Part shown: in pieces, positions 27,668 through 38,818 of the stretch
How positions within the stretch are numbered: the stretch's first letter is position 1
Layout of the letters: every line of letters starts with the position of its first letter
Origin: Chamaecyparis obtusa
Taxonomy: Eukaryota > Streptophyta > Pinopsida > Cupressales > Cupressaceae
DNA length: 64,000 nt
Direction: 5' to 3'
Assembly: GCA_027943335.1 (NCBI GenBank)
Contig: BSBK01006347.1
Location: 248,001-312,000 of the forward strand
The notes under the pieces: model-generated
Seen by the model: only the letters and a program-made list of their open reading frames with translations
What the model was told of the DNA's origin: nothing
Databases searched by the model: none
Translations under genes and position numbers: made by a program

Positions 27668-29515
27668 ACTAATGCTCAAATTACCATTTTTGAGTTGCTA
27701 AAGATCTCACCCGCTCACAGGCAGATTTTGGATAAGGCCCTTGCTGAGGCAAACATTCCCAAGGATCTTGATCTCAACTAGTTCCAATCTATGGTGGGTC
27801 ATTTGACTTTGCCTCACTATCTATCCTTCTTTAAAGAAGATGACCACTCTTTGAGTCACCCGCATAATGCTCCCTTACATATAGAGGTCATGATAGGTCC
27901 TAAGTGCGTCCACTGAGTGCTCATAGATAACGATGCTGGTCTTAACATTTGTTTTGCTAAACTACTCACTTAGCTAGGATATGATGAGAATTGCATATAT
28001 CCTTGCAAAAAGATTACCATTAAAGCTTATGATGAGGAGGAGTGCAAGTCCCAAGGCTTAGTCATGCTACCTATCTGCGTAGGTCCCATTGAGAGAGATG
28101 TTACTTTCCAAGTGCTCGATATTCATCTTGCCTACAATATCTTGTTGGGTAGGCCTTGGATTCATGAGATGGAGGCTGTTCCATCCACATATCATCAATG
28201 CATTAAGTTTCCATTCCATGGAGTAGAAGTCATTGTACCTGCAAATACCAATTTCTCCTACAACACTCTTGCGCAAACTGCAGATAGCTTTGTTCTAGAA
28301 AATAGAGAATCCACTGAGTTTTATGATGCTAAGCTGAAAGAAATGGAACAAACTTTGAGACTTAAGGATACAGGCATGGGAGAATACTAAATGGAACCTA
28401 TGCTATCATTGGCTGCTCTACCTCTATCTCCATGTTCTTAGGGGAGACCTTCTGAAGACAACAAGCTTTCTAATGCTCCCCCTCAAATAGTTTATGATGG
28501 TGCCTTTGTAAGGGCCTCTATGCCTTTAGAAGATGAAGATGAAGAGAGGGCTACTAGAGCATGGATTTATAAGGGAAAATAAATAGCTGAAACAACCACT
28601 CCATCTCCAGATTTAGAGCAAGAACCATATAGTGAGGCCTTCAAAATCATGAAACACTTCGGTTATAAGGGGAATGGTCCTATAGGAAAAAATGATAATG
28701 GCTTACTAAAACCTATTGAAGCTACAGGCTGCCACACAAAAGATACTAGTGGCTTGGGCTTTACAAAGACTCCCTTTCATTTGGGGACCAAGAAATTTGT
28801 GTCATCTCTTGAGTTTGAACCTGAACCTGAACAAGAAATTGAAGATGCCACTCCAGAAGTGAATCTAGAGGCCAGCTCTGATGAAGATACATTTCCATAT
28901 CCTATTCCTCCAGATCTTGCAGCACTCTTTGCCGAACCTGATGAGCCTATCATACCTATTCATATGGTAGAGATAGATATTGATACTGATAATGATTCTG
29001 ATAAAACTTCTTCAGTATACCAATTCACATATGAGGAATGGAAAGCAATACTAAATGATGATCCTTATTTTCAAGGTGAATGGCATAGGCCACCTCATTT
29101 TCAAAAGTACTTTGAACAAGAACAACTTCAGCAAGCTATTAATGCCACAAGGGATAATAATGAGTCTAATGATGCTACTAAAGAAATTCCTACATCAAGT
29201 ACTGACTCACATGAATATGAGTTTGACTCTTTGTCTGATGCTACCTATGATGTAGATATAGATACTGTTCACGTGTATGAAAGACTCCTTGAAGTAGGTG
29301 AAGGGTCTAGCACTAGGCCACATGAATTAGGCACCACTAATGTTTACATGTCCTCTACTTCTGACGCAAGGTCTCTTAGGGATTCAAATGCTCCTTTGGA
29401 TGAGATCACTCTAGGTCTTGACTTGCTCATCAGTTCTTTTGAGGGTTATACCGTGAATGTAGTTGAACCAGTCACTACTTCCCTTTCACTCTATCGTCCC
29501 AATTTGATAAACTAG
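27668..29515 (+). pseudogene. element B protease, G-patch and acidic linker
   Basis: Continuation of the gag-pol frame. The aspartic protease region runs about 27870-28390: VLIDNDAGLNICF (27919) carries the catalytic Asp where the lineage has a D-x-x-AG-L-N motif, and AYNILLGRPWIHEM (28130) is the family's second hallmark. MKHFGYKGNGPIGKNDNG (28649) to SGLGF (28751) is a G-patch-like segment, placed after PR as in Tat-lineage elements; G-patches bind RNA or helicases. The rest is an acidic Asp/Glu/Ser/Thr-rich linker up to 29515. Stops at 27779 (TAG), 27914 (TGA), 27971 (TAG), 28388 (TAA), 28439, 28580, 29513. Confidence 0.85.
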
Positions 29516-31290
29516 AACTCCCCTTCTAAATCTAATGAAGTCCTAATGTTCTAGACTGATTATGATCTAGCTTGTTACCTCCATGCTATTGAACTTGTGA
29601 TGTCCTCCACCAGTGAAAGCAATATCAACATGACAGAGGCAGATATCAAGTATCTCAGTCAAAAAATTAAAAGAAGAAAAAATAGGCGCTCTAATGGTGA
29701 AAACCACTTTATGGTAGTATCAGAGCCAAAAATAGTAAAAATAAAAGACATATCCAAGGGTGAAAACCTCTTTGAGGCACCCAAGGATGAGATACTTGAT
29801 ACACTTCTAAGCCACTTTCAAAAGAGGTCATCAGTATTGATTGAGCCAACACAGCTAGTCAATTTGGGTACAGAGGCTACTCCACAGATTATTCACCTAG
29901 CACAATCATTATCTGCTGAAGAAAAAGAAGAGTTCACAAGATTCTTTCAGAGTGAGAAAATAAACTTTGCATGGACCTACTCTGACATGCCTGGATTAGA
30001 TCCCAATCTAATCATGCATCATTTGTCCATCACACCAGGTATCAAACCTGTTAAACAAAAGTTGCGAAAAATGCATCCACATGTAGCACTTTTGGTTAAA
30101 GCAAAGTTGCAAAAACTTCTTAAGGCTCGCTTCATAAGAACTATTGATTGTGTAGAATGGATTTCAAACATTATTCTAGTCACTAAACATGATAAATCCA
30201 TTCGTGTGTGTACAAATTTCAGAGATCTAAATAAGGCATGTCCAAAAGATGACTTCCCACTGCCTAATATTGATATGATAGTTGACATGACAATAGGATA
30301 TGAGATGTATTCCTTGATGGATGGCTTTTCTAGCTACAATCAAATCAAAATTGCACCAGAAGATCAAGAAAAGACCTCTTTTACATGTGCCTAGGGCACA
30401 TTTTTATGGAATGTCATGGCTTTTGGGCTTAAGAATGCTGGAGCAACATACCAGAGAGCTGTTACTACTATCTTCCATGATATGATGCATAAAATGATGG
30501 AGGATTATGTAGATGATACTTTAGCCAAAATCATGTAGTGAAGAAATCACCTCATAGACTTAGGTCCCATCCTTGACCGCATGGAACAATTTAGTCTCAG
30601 GCTTAATCCAAAGAAATGTTCTTTTGGTGTTACTTCCGGGAAACTCTTGGGTTATATCATTTCAGCTAAAGGCATATAAGTTGATCTTGAAAAGGTGCAA
30701 GCTATTATGGACATGCCTCCACCCAAGAATATCAGTCAAATGAGAGGATTACAAGGAAGGCTACAATCTATCATGCGTTTTATTTCATAGTTGGCTGACA
30801 AGTCACAACCATTTACTAAAACTTTGCATAAGAATGTGACTTATGAATGGAATGAGGAATGTGACAAGGGACTTACTCAAATAAAATGGTATCTTTCTAA
30901 TCCACCTATACTGATGCCTCCTATTCATGGGAAGTTGCTTATACTGTACATCTCAGCAACAAACACATTCTTGGGTGCTCTCCTAGCTCAAGAAGACCAG
31001 AACAATAAAGAGAGAGCCATATACTATATCAGCAGAACATTGGCTGCATATGAAATGAATTACTCTGTCATTGAGAAGGCTTGTTTAGTAGTGGTATTCA
31101 CTTCCCAGAATTTGTGGCATTATATGCTAGCTCATACCATGAGGCTTATTGCAAAGATTGATCCACTGAAATACTTATTGAGCAAGGCTGCCCTCACGGG
31201 TAGATTAGCAAAATGGGTAATGATACTTAGTGAATTTGACATTGAGTACGTGGAAAGAAAAGCCATTCAGGGACAAGAAATTGCTAATTA
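29516..31290 (+). pseudogene. element B reverse transcriptase and RNase H
   Basis: Copies element RNA into DNA. RT blocks: WTYSDMPGLDPNLIMHHL (29972), FRDLNKACPKDDFPLPNID (30220), SLMDGFSSYNQIKIAPEDQE (30311), AFGLKNAGATYQRA (30419) and the active site YVDD (30506). The RNase H region has YEWNEECDKGL (30842), ILYISATNTFLGALLAQE (30947), IYYISRTLAAYEMNYSVIEK (31019) and ending AKWVMILSEFDIEY. TAG at 30392 replaces the Trp of the usual TPWGTF block (TGG to TAG). TAG TGA at 30536-30541 and TAG at 30788 and 31289 fit Gln/Arg codons. No frameshift seen. Confidence 0.9.
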
Positions 31291-31760
31291 GTTGGTGGAG
31301 GCTCCTTTACAAGACCATCAACCTTTGAGTATTGAATTCCTAGATGAATTCATCATGCTTCTCACACACCAATCTTGGAGCATGTTCTTTGATGGATCAT
31401 TTACTCAGCAAGGATCCGGTGCAGGAATTTTGTTTGTTACACCTCAAAGATACTCATTTCCAAAAGCATATAAAATGTTGTTTCCCTACATGAACAACAT
31501 AGCTGAATATGAAGCTCTCATTAATGGCATGAAGATGGCCCTTGAATGGTGTGTAGATGAGCTCAAGGTCTTTGGAGACTTGCAATTAATCATCAATCAA
31601 GTCAATGATGTCTACCAAACTAAAGATGACAAACTAATACCTTACAAAAGGATGGTGGATGATCTCAAACAATACTTTGCACACATTTCTTTCTAGTAGA
31701 TTCCAAGGGTAGACAATAAAGTAGTTGATGCAATGGCCACTCTTGCTTCAATATTACAAA
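31291..31760 (+). pseudogene. element B second (archaeal-type) RNase H
   Basis: Extra RNase H domain diagnostic of Tat/Ogre-type Ty3/Gypsy elements. MFFDGSFTQQGSGAGI (31382) supplies the first Asp, NIAEYEALINGMKMALEW (31497) the Glu, VFGDLQLIINQVND (31569) the second Asp and NKVVDAMATLAS (31718) the last acidic residue, so the catalytic set appears complete. Two adjacent TAG codons (31694-31699) before IPRV stand where Gln Gln fits. Confidence 0.85.
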
Positions 31761-33126
31761 TGCCAAAAAATGGCTTCAGACATGAGTTCCTGGTGGAGGC
31801 ATTACACTACCCTGCCTATGATATTCCTGAATCCAGGATGATCTGTTCTATCATTGGACATGATTCATCCCACTACCACCATATCTTTTCCTACCTTCAT
31901 GACTAGATCATTCCAGACACCTATACCTAGAATGAAAAGCGTCACCTCATTCGTACTACTTCACGGTATGTCCTCATAGAAAATGACTTGTATAGATGGG
32001 GTCTAGATGGTACCCTCCTTAGGTGCTTAGAACCTAATGAGTCCAAGCGTGCACTAGCTGAGGTACACAAAGGTGTCTGTGGGTCTCATTCTAGTGGTCT
32101 GACATTAGCCCGAAAACTTATTAGAGCTGGTTATTACTGGCCAAACATGGAAAAAGAAGTTGTTCACTATGCTAAGACTTGCAAGAAATGCCAATTTCAT
32201 GGGAGCCTGATTCATGCTCCTGCTCATGAACTTATTCCTCTCATCAGTTTCTAGCCATTTTAGCAATGGGCCTTCAACTTGGTTGATCAGATACATCCTT
32301 CCTCTTCAAGTGGACACAAGTTCATCATCACAACTACTGATTACTTTACCAAGTGGGTTGAGGTAGTGCCTCTCACTGTAACTAATGACAAGACCATTGC
32401 TATGTTCATACTGAACTATATCATCTGTAGATATGGCATACCCTCATCTATTATCACTGACAATGGGGAAAATTCAAAAATAAGGACTTGACAGACTTAT
32501 GTACTAAATTCAGAATTATTCAGCATTGGTCATCCATCTATTATCCTCAGGGTAATGGACAAGCAGAGGCTTCTAATAAGACAATTCTAAAAATTTTGCA
32601 CCGAATAGTTCATAAATCTGGTAGAGATTGGTATCTCCAAATCAATCTAGCTTTGTGGGCCTACAGAACAAGTATCCAAATGCCAATAGGGGCTACACCC
32701 TTTGCCTTGGTTTATGGAGCAGAAGTAGTACTACCTATTAAGGTCAAGATTCCTACCTTGTGAATCTCTCTGAGGGGCCTCATCACTGATGAAGAAAATA
32801 GAATATCCCGGCTTCAAGAGCTTGAGTTACTTGATGAATGTCAGAAGGTGGCATTTGATCATCTCTGAGCATATCAAAAGAGAATGTCAAAAGCCTATAA
32901 TAAGAAATTCAGACAAAGAGAATTCCAAGTGGGTGATCTCGTCCTAAGAGAGAACCCTAAAAATCAGCAGCAGTGAGTTTAGAAAGGCAAATTTGAACCA
33001 AACTGGCTTGGTCCATATGTCATTACTACGACATTTGGATTTGGCCCTTATCGACTCTCTACCACTCAAGGAGAGCAACTCAAAGAGCCTATCAATGCTC
33101 TTCATCTGAAGAAGTTTTATAGTTGA
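31761..33126 (+). pseudogene. element B integrase
   Basis: Inserts the cDNA into the genome. Zinc-binding N-terminus: EVHKGVCGSHSSG (32060) to CKKCQFHG (32183), HHCC kept. Core: WAFNLVDQIHPSSSSGHKF (32267) has Asn where WGIDVIG supplies the first catalytic Asp; TTDYFTKWVEVV follows, then ITDNG (32454), with the second Asp. A one-base frame change sits right after, near 32465. In the new frame come YYPQGNGQAEASNKTILKIL (32538, catalytic Glu) and the C-terminal GKFEPNWLGPYVITTTFGFG (32982), ending LHLKKFYS at TGA 33124. TAG codons flank PF at 32252 and 32261. Inactive because of the Asp to Asn change and the frameshift. Confidence 0.9.
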
Positions 33127-33231
33127 GACATTCTCAGCATGCTCATGTACATACTTATTGGTCTTGAAAAAATCCAAAAAAATGATATATTGCAAAAATC
33201 CTAAAAATTGCAAAATGTCCTGAAAAAATGA

Positions 33232-33520
33232 TCATCTTAGTGAAAACCTAGCAAATAGGCACTTTGATGTATCTATTATCTTGGTGAAAACCTGGTAAAT
33301 AGGTGCCTTGGTAATAATTTAAAAAAAAAAAAAAATTGAAAAAATACAAAAAAGTGAAACATTCAAAAATACAAAAAAAAAGAAAAAAAAGAGAAAAGTA
33401 CACAAAAAAAAATTGAAAAAGAAGAAAAATGTGTCATTGATGAAAACTTGGTAAATAGGCGTCATGGTAGAAAAAATAGAATCTCTTCCAAGATGGTGAA
33501 AACCTAGTGAACAGGTGCCT
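33232..33520 (+). repeat. four TGGTGAAAACCT-type words after integrase
   Basis: ttagtgaaaacctagcaaataggc (33238 region), ttggtgaaaacctggtaaatagg (33283), gatgaaaacttggtaaatagg (33440) and atggtgaaaacctagtgaacagg (33493), separated by A-rich stretches. The same word occurs once at 17876. Such words are common after pol in Tat/Athila-like elements; function unknown. Confidence 0.7.
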
Positions 33521-33786
33521 CTTGTTTCCTGAAGCTACATCTCATCTCAGCATCGCTTGGCTTTTAGTTTCTTGCTTTAGTTCACTTTCTTGCTTTCCTT
33601 CTTTAGTTTGTTTCTTGCCTTTAGTTCGTTTCCTGCTTTGGTTTACTAGCTCATGCACTTGCCTTCAGTTGTCTTTGAGATTTTCCTCAACTCTTCATGG
33701 ATTGGAACTAGTTCACACTTGGGGGCACCTTCTTGGTCTAGGGGGCATTGTCCTATCGCTTTCAGAAGTTTTGTTCGTGCATCAGT

Positions 33787-34085
33787 CACCATCGATTCTC
33801 GCTACGTCTGCCTGCTGATGCCTAGCTACTTTTGAGATTTCTCTCCTTGAGGATCTCTCATGTATGGGTTGCCAGTGGTTCTCACTGTGCTTTCCTACTG
33901 ATACTTAGCTCTCATTCGAATCTCTCTCTTTTGGGATCGCTTCCTTGTATCGATCACCAGTGGTTCTCACTATATTCGCTTGCTGACACTTGGTCCACAC
34001 TTCGATATCTTCTTGAGACTCTATCTCTCGTGATGGTCACCAGTGGTTCTCACCATGTCTGCCTACTATCGCTATCCCATCAAGG
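33787..34085 (+). repeat. diverged tandem repeat, period about 84 bp, four copies
   Basis: Copies begin near 33787, 33870, 33955 and 34038, each with (c)accag/at-tggttctcac followed about 12 bases later by ctgcctgctgat-like sequence. Non-coding 3' region of element B. Confidence 0.65.
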
Positions 34086-35379
34086 CTTTGAATGTTGTTT
34101 GCTTCCGATTTGATTTCAATCTGCTTGAACACAAATGTAAACTAAAACTGAATATTGATTTTGTGTTCCTTTGAAGCATGCTGAGCTTTTCCTTTGCTTG
34201 TTTGTTTGTTCGCTTTTTCTTTGCTTTCTTTTTGCTGGTTTAGTTTCAATGATCCAAAGAATCTATCTAAGAGGGGTGTCCATCTATAAGAACCTTCATC
34301 TTGTATTGGATGGCCATGCATACCTTGACTCCTTTTATATGGATGCTTTGGTGAGGTTGGTTATTCTCCTTGTTTGTTTTGAGTGAATTCTTTCTGCAAC
34401 AAGTCAAATTACTAACGCTTGTCCTGCTAAGTGAACGTAAGGGTCACTGTGAGCACTCTTTGGAAAAAGAAGGAACTCTTTCATGTTTGGTGTGTTTGTT
34501 CACAAGCAACATTCAGGTCATTCTAGAAATTGTGCTTTGATGCTTATGTTAACTTGCCAAATCAAAAGGAATAGGTGTTCAGGTCATTCTGGCTTCTTGT
34601 GCCTTAATGCTTACACCTCATTCTGACAAATCTAAGACTTATGTCATATTCATATTCCCATAATTGCAATATTAGTGAGGATTTTATGACATCTTTTGAT
34701 CATCTCGTGCTTAAATGAACTCGATGATGAGCAATACAGTGAGTCCAACAACCAAGTCCTAGGGCTCGCATTTTCATTCTAGGCTTGCATTTTAGTTTAG
34801 GCTTGCATTTGCATGTTAAGCTTGGATTTGAGATGATATCTTGTTACTCTCTTGATTGCTTTCTATTCATCAAAGGTTCTCATCTTTTGTCCTAGTTTCA
34901 TCTTGACTGCACAAGTGTTTGGTCCTCGATCTTGATCTTCGGCAAGTAATATTTTTGATTAGTACCTGTCATATATTGTGACAATCCTACATGAGATGAT
35001 TAGTACCATATAAATTACATATCCATTGCATTTTCATTTCATTCCCATTTGCATTCATAAATTCATTTGCATCTACATATACATGTGCATCCACTATAAG
35101 CATAATTCAAATCATACATTGCATCTATGCATACATTCTATCCATCTATCATTGCATCATCATAAAAATAAACCATGTGCATATTCATAGAATAAAGCAT
35201 GTACATTTCATACATTTCTAGTCATACATCTAAGCATATAAAAAAATCTCATAAACATCAAATATCAAAGCAATATAACAACAAGTACAATGATATCAAA
35301 CTGGAAATCTCATATATATATCTCAAATAATGTCATGTACAAAAGAGGAGGTGCTACTCAAGCACAGTATCAAAAATGG
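34086..35379. other. element B 3' region: no gene; CAT-rich tract
   Basis: No coding in either strand that I can support. A direct repeat caggtcattct..ttgtgctttgatgcttatg/ttgtgccttaatgcttaca at 34515-34615, and a low-complexity cat/attcat tract from 34990 to 35300 just beyond the 3' end of the antisense PMD ORF. Confidence 0.5.
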
Positions 35380-37203
35380 GCTACAATGTATATGGACTAG
35401 CTAGGTCCCGCACCACCAGGTGGAGGTGGTGGAAGTGGTCTCTGAGGTAGGGGCATCGGCCACTGTGGAGGTGCTTGCTGCTAAGGAGGTGCCTGAGGGG
35501 GTGCCTGTGGTGCTTGTTTTTGTGGTGCCCGTGGTGATGCCTGTGGAGGTGCTAGTGGAGGTGCTTGTGGAGCTCTAGCATAATCAGAAAATGGTGGTAC
35601 CTACTCTGACAAATCTAGAGCAACCCCACAATAAGCTGCATAGTAATATGCTACCTGAGCAGCCTCATATCTGGTCTCAATCCTTGACCGTGCCAGCTCA
35701 TCTCGTAGCTGTCTGATCTCAGAAACCCGTATCAGCTACATGGGTCTCCTCTTGAATGATTCAGGTGTGGTAATCATCCTATTCTCATTGTACCTACTGT
35801 ACCCTCTCACGGCTCTTCCTAAGAACCTCTTGTGGCTGAGGTGTCCCAGCTCCTACTGGAATATTAGGCATGTATGTATCATCATCTGAAGGAGCCTGCT
35901 GTGAAGTATCTCTAGTCTGCTACCTAGTGGACCTCTACTAGGCCCCACTACTCCCAGCACTCGCATCTAAACCCATCATCCTAGTAGGAATTCTAGTCTT
36001 CCCTGAGCATGGTCTCAGTACCCTCTACTATGAAACCTACTGTTGTGCAGGCTACTGGGCTGGTGGCTGCTAGGCTGGTACTTGCTGCTATTGTGCAAGC
36101 TACTACTAAGCTCCCGCACCAACTGGATCTGTAAACCTCAGATGAGGATATGAAATCAAGTGATCTTTGTAAGCAGGAGTCACCCCTACATTAGTGACCC
36201 CGACCATGTAGTCCCATCATACAGCTGGTATGCGTGCCTCAATTGCACATCATCCAGGGTCTAATCTCGCACGCCACCCTTTCTTCTCCTCATCAGAGAA
36301 GCAGGCATAGGGGAAATACTCCTGTGAAATGTCCTAATGTCTGCCAAACTGGTGTAGGACACGTGTGACAAGGAACCTCTCAATAGTATGAACACTACAT
36401 CCAATCAGTGGACATGAAACAAACATGTGTGAAAGCTCCCAACAAGAATCATCCCATGGCTCCGTAGCCACCCAAGGTCTCCATACTACAGCTACCATGT
36501 CATCCAGCTGTTCTCTCCACTGCTTTGTCTTACCCAGAAGGGGCTGGGTCACCTGACCTGCATATCTATAAATATACAGCTCAAGATGCTGTCGTGTGTC
36601 ATGGAATATCGGCCTACAAATGGGGAGGTGCTCCCAGGCCCATATTTGCAAAATGAATACTCTAGCTACCATTATCCTTGCACTCTAATAAACAATCTCA
36701 TGCATCTCATGGTACATATGGGTGAGCATGCACTTGTCCCATCTAAATCTAACTGTTGGTCTAGCTAGCATCCTCTACAGCATCATCCCCCAACCACACT
36801 CTAGACCATGTTGACCTCGATCTGGAACAAGGTAACAACTCAGGAACATAGCAAGAACAATAGCAAATGGATGAGCACTACCATGCCTGTTGATCAAATC
36901 ATCCCAAGAGATGGCCTGGCCCATCACTAGATCATCTTGGAATATAGCTCTCAAGGCTAATGTACCCTACCTCAGCTACGTCTCGTACTCTACTTGAGCA
37001 CCATGGACAGGTATCTACAGAATCCTGTATACATCTTTGGGAGTCACAGTCATCTCCCCCATCAAAAAATGAAATGTGTTCATCTCTAAATGGAAATTCT
37101 CTACGAGTGCATCTGTCAGTCTTTGCACTAATGTGGTGATAACAGGATGATGTGTCCTGAAGGAAATGTCAGAGAAGTCAACCTGCAAAGCAAGAAATGA
37201 CAT
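35380..37203 (-). pseudogene. antisense plant mobile domain (PMD) ORF of element B
   Basis: Minus-strand ORF opposite to gag-pol. From ATG 37203: HLEMNTFHFLMGEMTVTPKD (about 37100-37040) is the PMD N-terminal motif; MVARVFILQIWAWEHLPICR (36672) and WELSHMFVSCPLIG, TIERFLVTRVLHQFG follow. The blocks 37203-37015 and 36672-36334 are in one frame, with TAG/TGA codons between and after them. The tail (36112-35930) is a poly-Gln tract in which TAG alternates with CAG and CAA, and 35590-35400 encodes a QAP/QAPP repeat. A good intron acceptor (cttgctttgcag, ending near 37186) lies just inside the ATG, so the true start may be an upstream exon. PMD ORFs in antisense 3' regions are known from plant Ty3/Gypsy elements; function unresolved. 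Confidence 0.75.
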
Positions 37204-38363
37204 TGGATTAGTATCTCAAGCATGAGGGTTTTCAACACAACAACAGTAAATGCACCAAGACATCTATCCTAGACATGGCTCTGTGACGCTATACTTGGCT
37301 GATTTCATGCAAATTTGATAAATTATGGCAAAATATTTCAAACACTGCATCATTTTTTCATGTGAGGAAACTATTTCCTCATGCAAGATAGGAATTGACC
37401 TTGTGCGAGTGGCTACATTCTCACGTGGGACTCCCTTTTAGCTCACGCGAGCTTCCAGAAAAAGCCCACATGAAGAAGACCCAACTCATGTGAGGAAACT
37501 ACTTCCTTGCATGAGGGGAGACCTAGACTAGTGTGAGGAAACTACTTTCTCACACAAGATTGGAAGAACATGACCTAAACTATGCTAGATCTACCCTAGA
37601 TTGATCTAAAAAGTTGTACGAATTGAAAGCAAGAAGCTTTATCGACTACTTATAGGTGCGTCATACTCTGCTGGCCAAGCATGTCATTAGGAGTGCTCAA
37701 ATCAGTGTGTATGCAGTGGAAGACCCTCCATTTTCTCTCTCAGAGCTTAGAAATCACAAGAAGATGAAAGTGAATAATGAATTGAAAATGACCCCTTCGG
37801 GCCTTATATAGCTTTAGACCTAATTTTCAAAAGTGCTATGTTTTGTGCAAAAATTGCACCCTTGGCTAAATCGACTACTCTAAATCCATTTTCAGGATCC
37901 AAATCAAAATCTAACATCTCTAGATAGCTCAAAATCATGTTTTAAAATTTTGGGCCCCTTTGGGATCAGACGCTTGTGTAGTCAGCCTTCTGGCGTCATC
38001 TTCTTGCTAGACCCTTATCTCTGCATCATGTTCTCGAGATCTTTACTCTTTTCATCAAAGTCAACTCTACTCAAATCTAGTCAACCATGGTCAAACTTGG
38101 TCAACAGGACCTCTACTTTTCCTTGATTTTCTTCTGCAGCTTCTCAAATCTAGTCTAATTACTTATGCTTTGTAACCTCTTATTATCAATCATCCCTATT
38201 ATGTCATCTTTCGATTTCACTCCCAAGGGGGTAGGATGATTGCATCATTTGAATCTTTTCAAATCCATTCTTGAATCAGTCTTATCTGAATCATCAGTTC
38301 TCATTGCTAGGGGCATCTCAGTGCCTCGCATCTTGCTATCTAGTCATCTATCTTTTAGGTATC
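37204..38363. other. element B 3' region: ctcatgtgag word array and GTCAA cluster
   Basis: No gene on the plus strand; could hold a 5' exon and promoter of the antisense ORF. 37345-37560 contains repeated catgtgaggaaact, cctcatgcaaga, ctcacgtggga and ctcacgcgag words like those in the 5' leader. 38055-38110 has several gtcaa words (agtcaac, ggtcaaac, ggtcaac). Confidence 0.5.
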
Positions 38364-38736
38364 TGAGCAACCTAACTCAGATCCTTGGGAATCAAGCTTT
38401 GTTTTGGAGATGGTTCTCAAAATACTTTAGGTATTGGGGCAATCTAACCCTAATTCCTAGGAGTCAAGCTTCATTCTGAAGATGGCTCTCGAAATCTCTC
38501 TTAGACTGTTACCTGGGCAATCTAACCCGGTCTCGGAATGCTAAGCTTCATATTGGAGCAATCTAACCCTGATTCTGGAGACAGTCCTAAGTTTGCATCT
38601 GAATCTCATTCTAGGCATTAGGGCAACCTAACCTCGATTCTCATCTTCTCTCAAGACTGTTGTCTGCACAATCTAACTTAGACTTCAGAAAATCATGCTT
38701 TGATCTGTTCGGTGTCTTGGCAACCTAACCTAGACT
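38364..38736 (+). repeat. seven copies of a gggcaaYctaacc word
   Basis: Starts near 38364, 38437, 38515, 38556, 38621, 38666 and 38717, consensus GGGCAAYCTAACCYNGATTC, spacing 41-78 bp, lying 80-450 bp before the 3' LTR. Confidence 0.7.
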
Positions 38737-38804
38737 CCCGAATTTCTTGTCATCTGTCACTTCAGACTATTCTTTGAATCAACACGTTGTTTGCACATCA
38801 ATTC

Positions 38805-38817
38805 AAAAAGGGGCAAA
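38805..38817 (+). other. polypurine tract of element B
   Basis: aaaaaggggcaaa immediately before the 3' LTR. Confidence 0.75.
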
Positions 38818-38818
38818 T

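Noticed and set aside
33301..33430. A-rich tract as a poly(A) tail of a processed insertion
   Set aside because: It is interspersed with the tggtgaaaacct words and lies in the middle of an intact LTR element; no target duplication.
33507..34386. Cys/Ser/Leu-rich plus-strand frames after integrase
   Set aside because: They follow the ctttc/gcttg low-complexity and 84 bp tandem repeat; no start context, domain or continuity.
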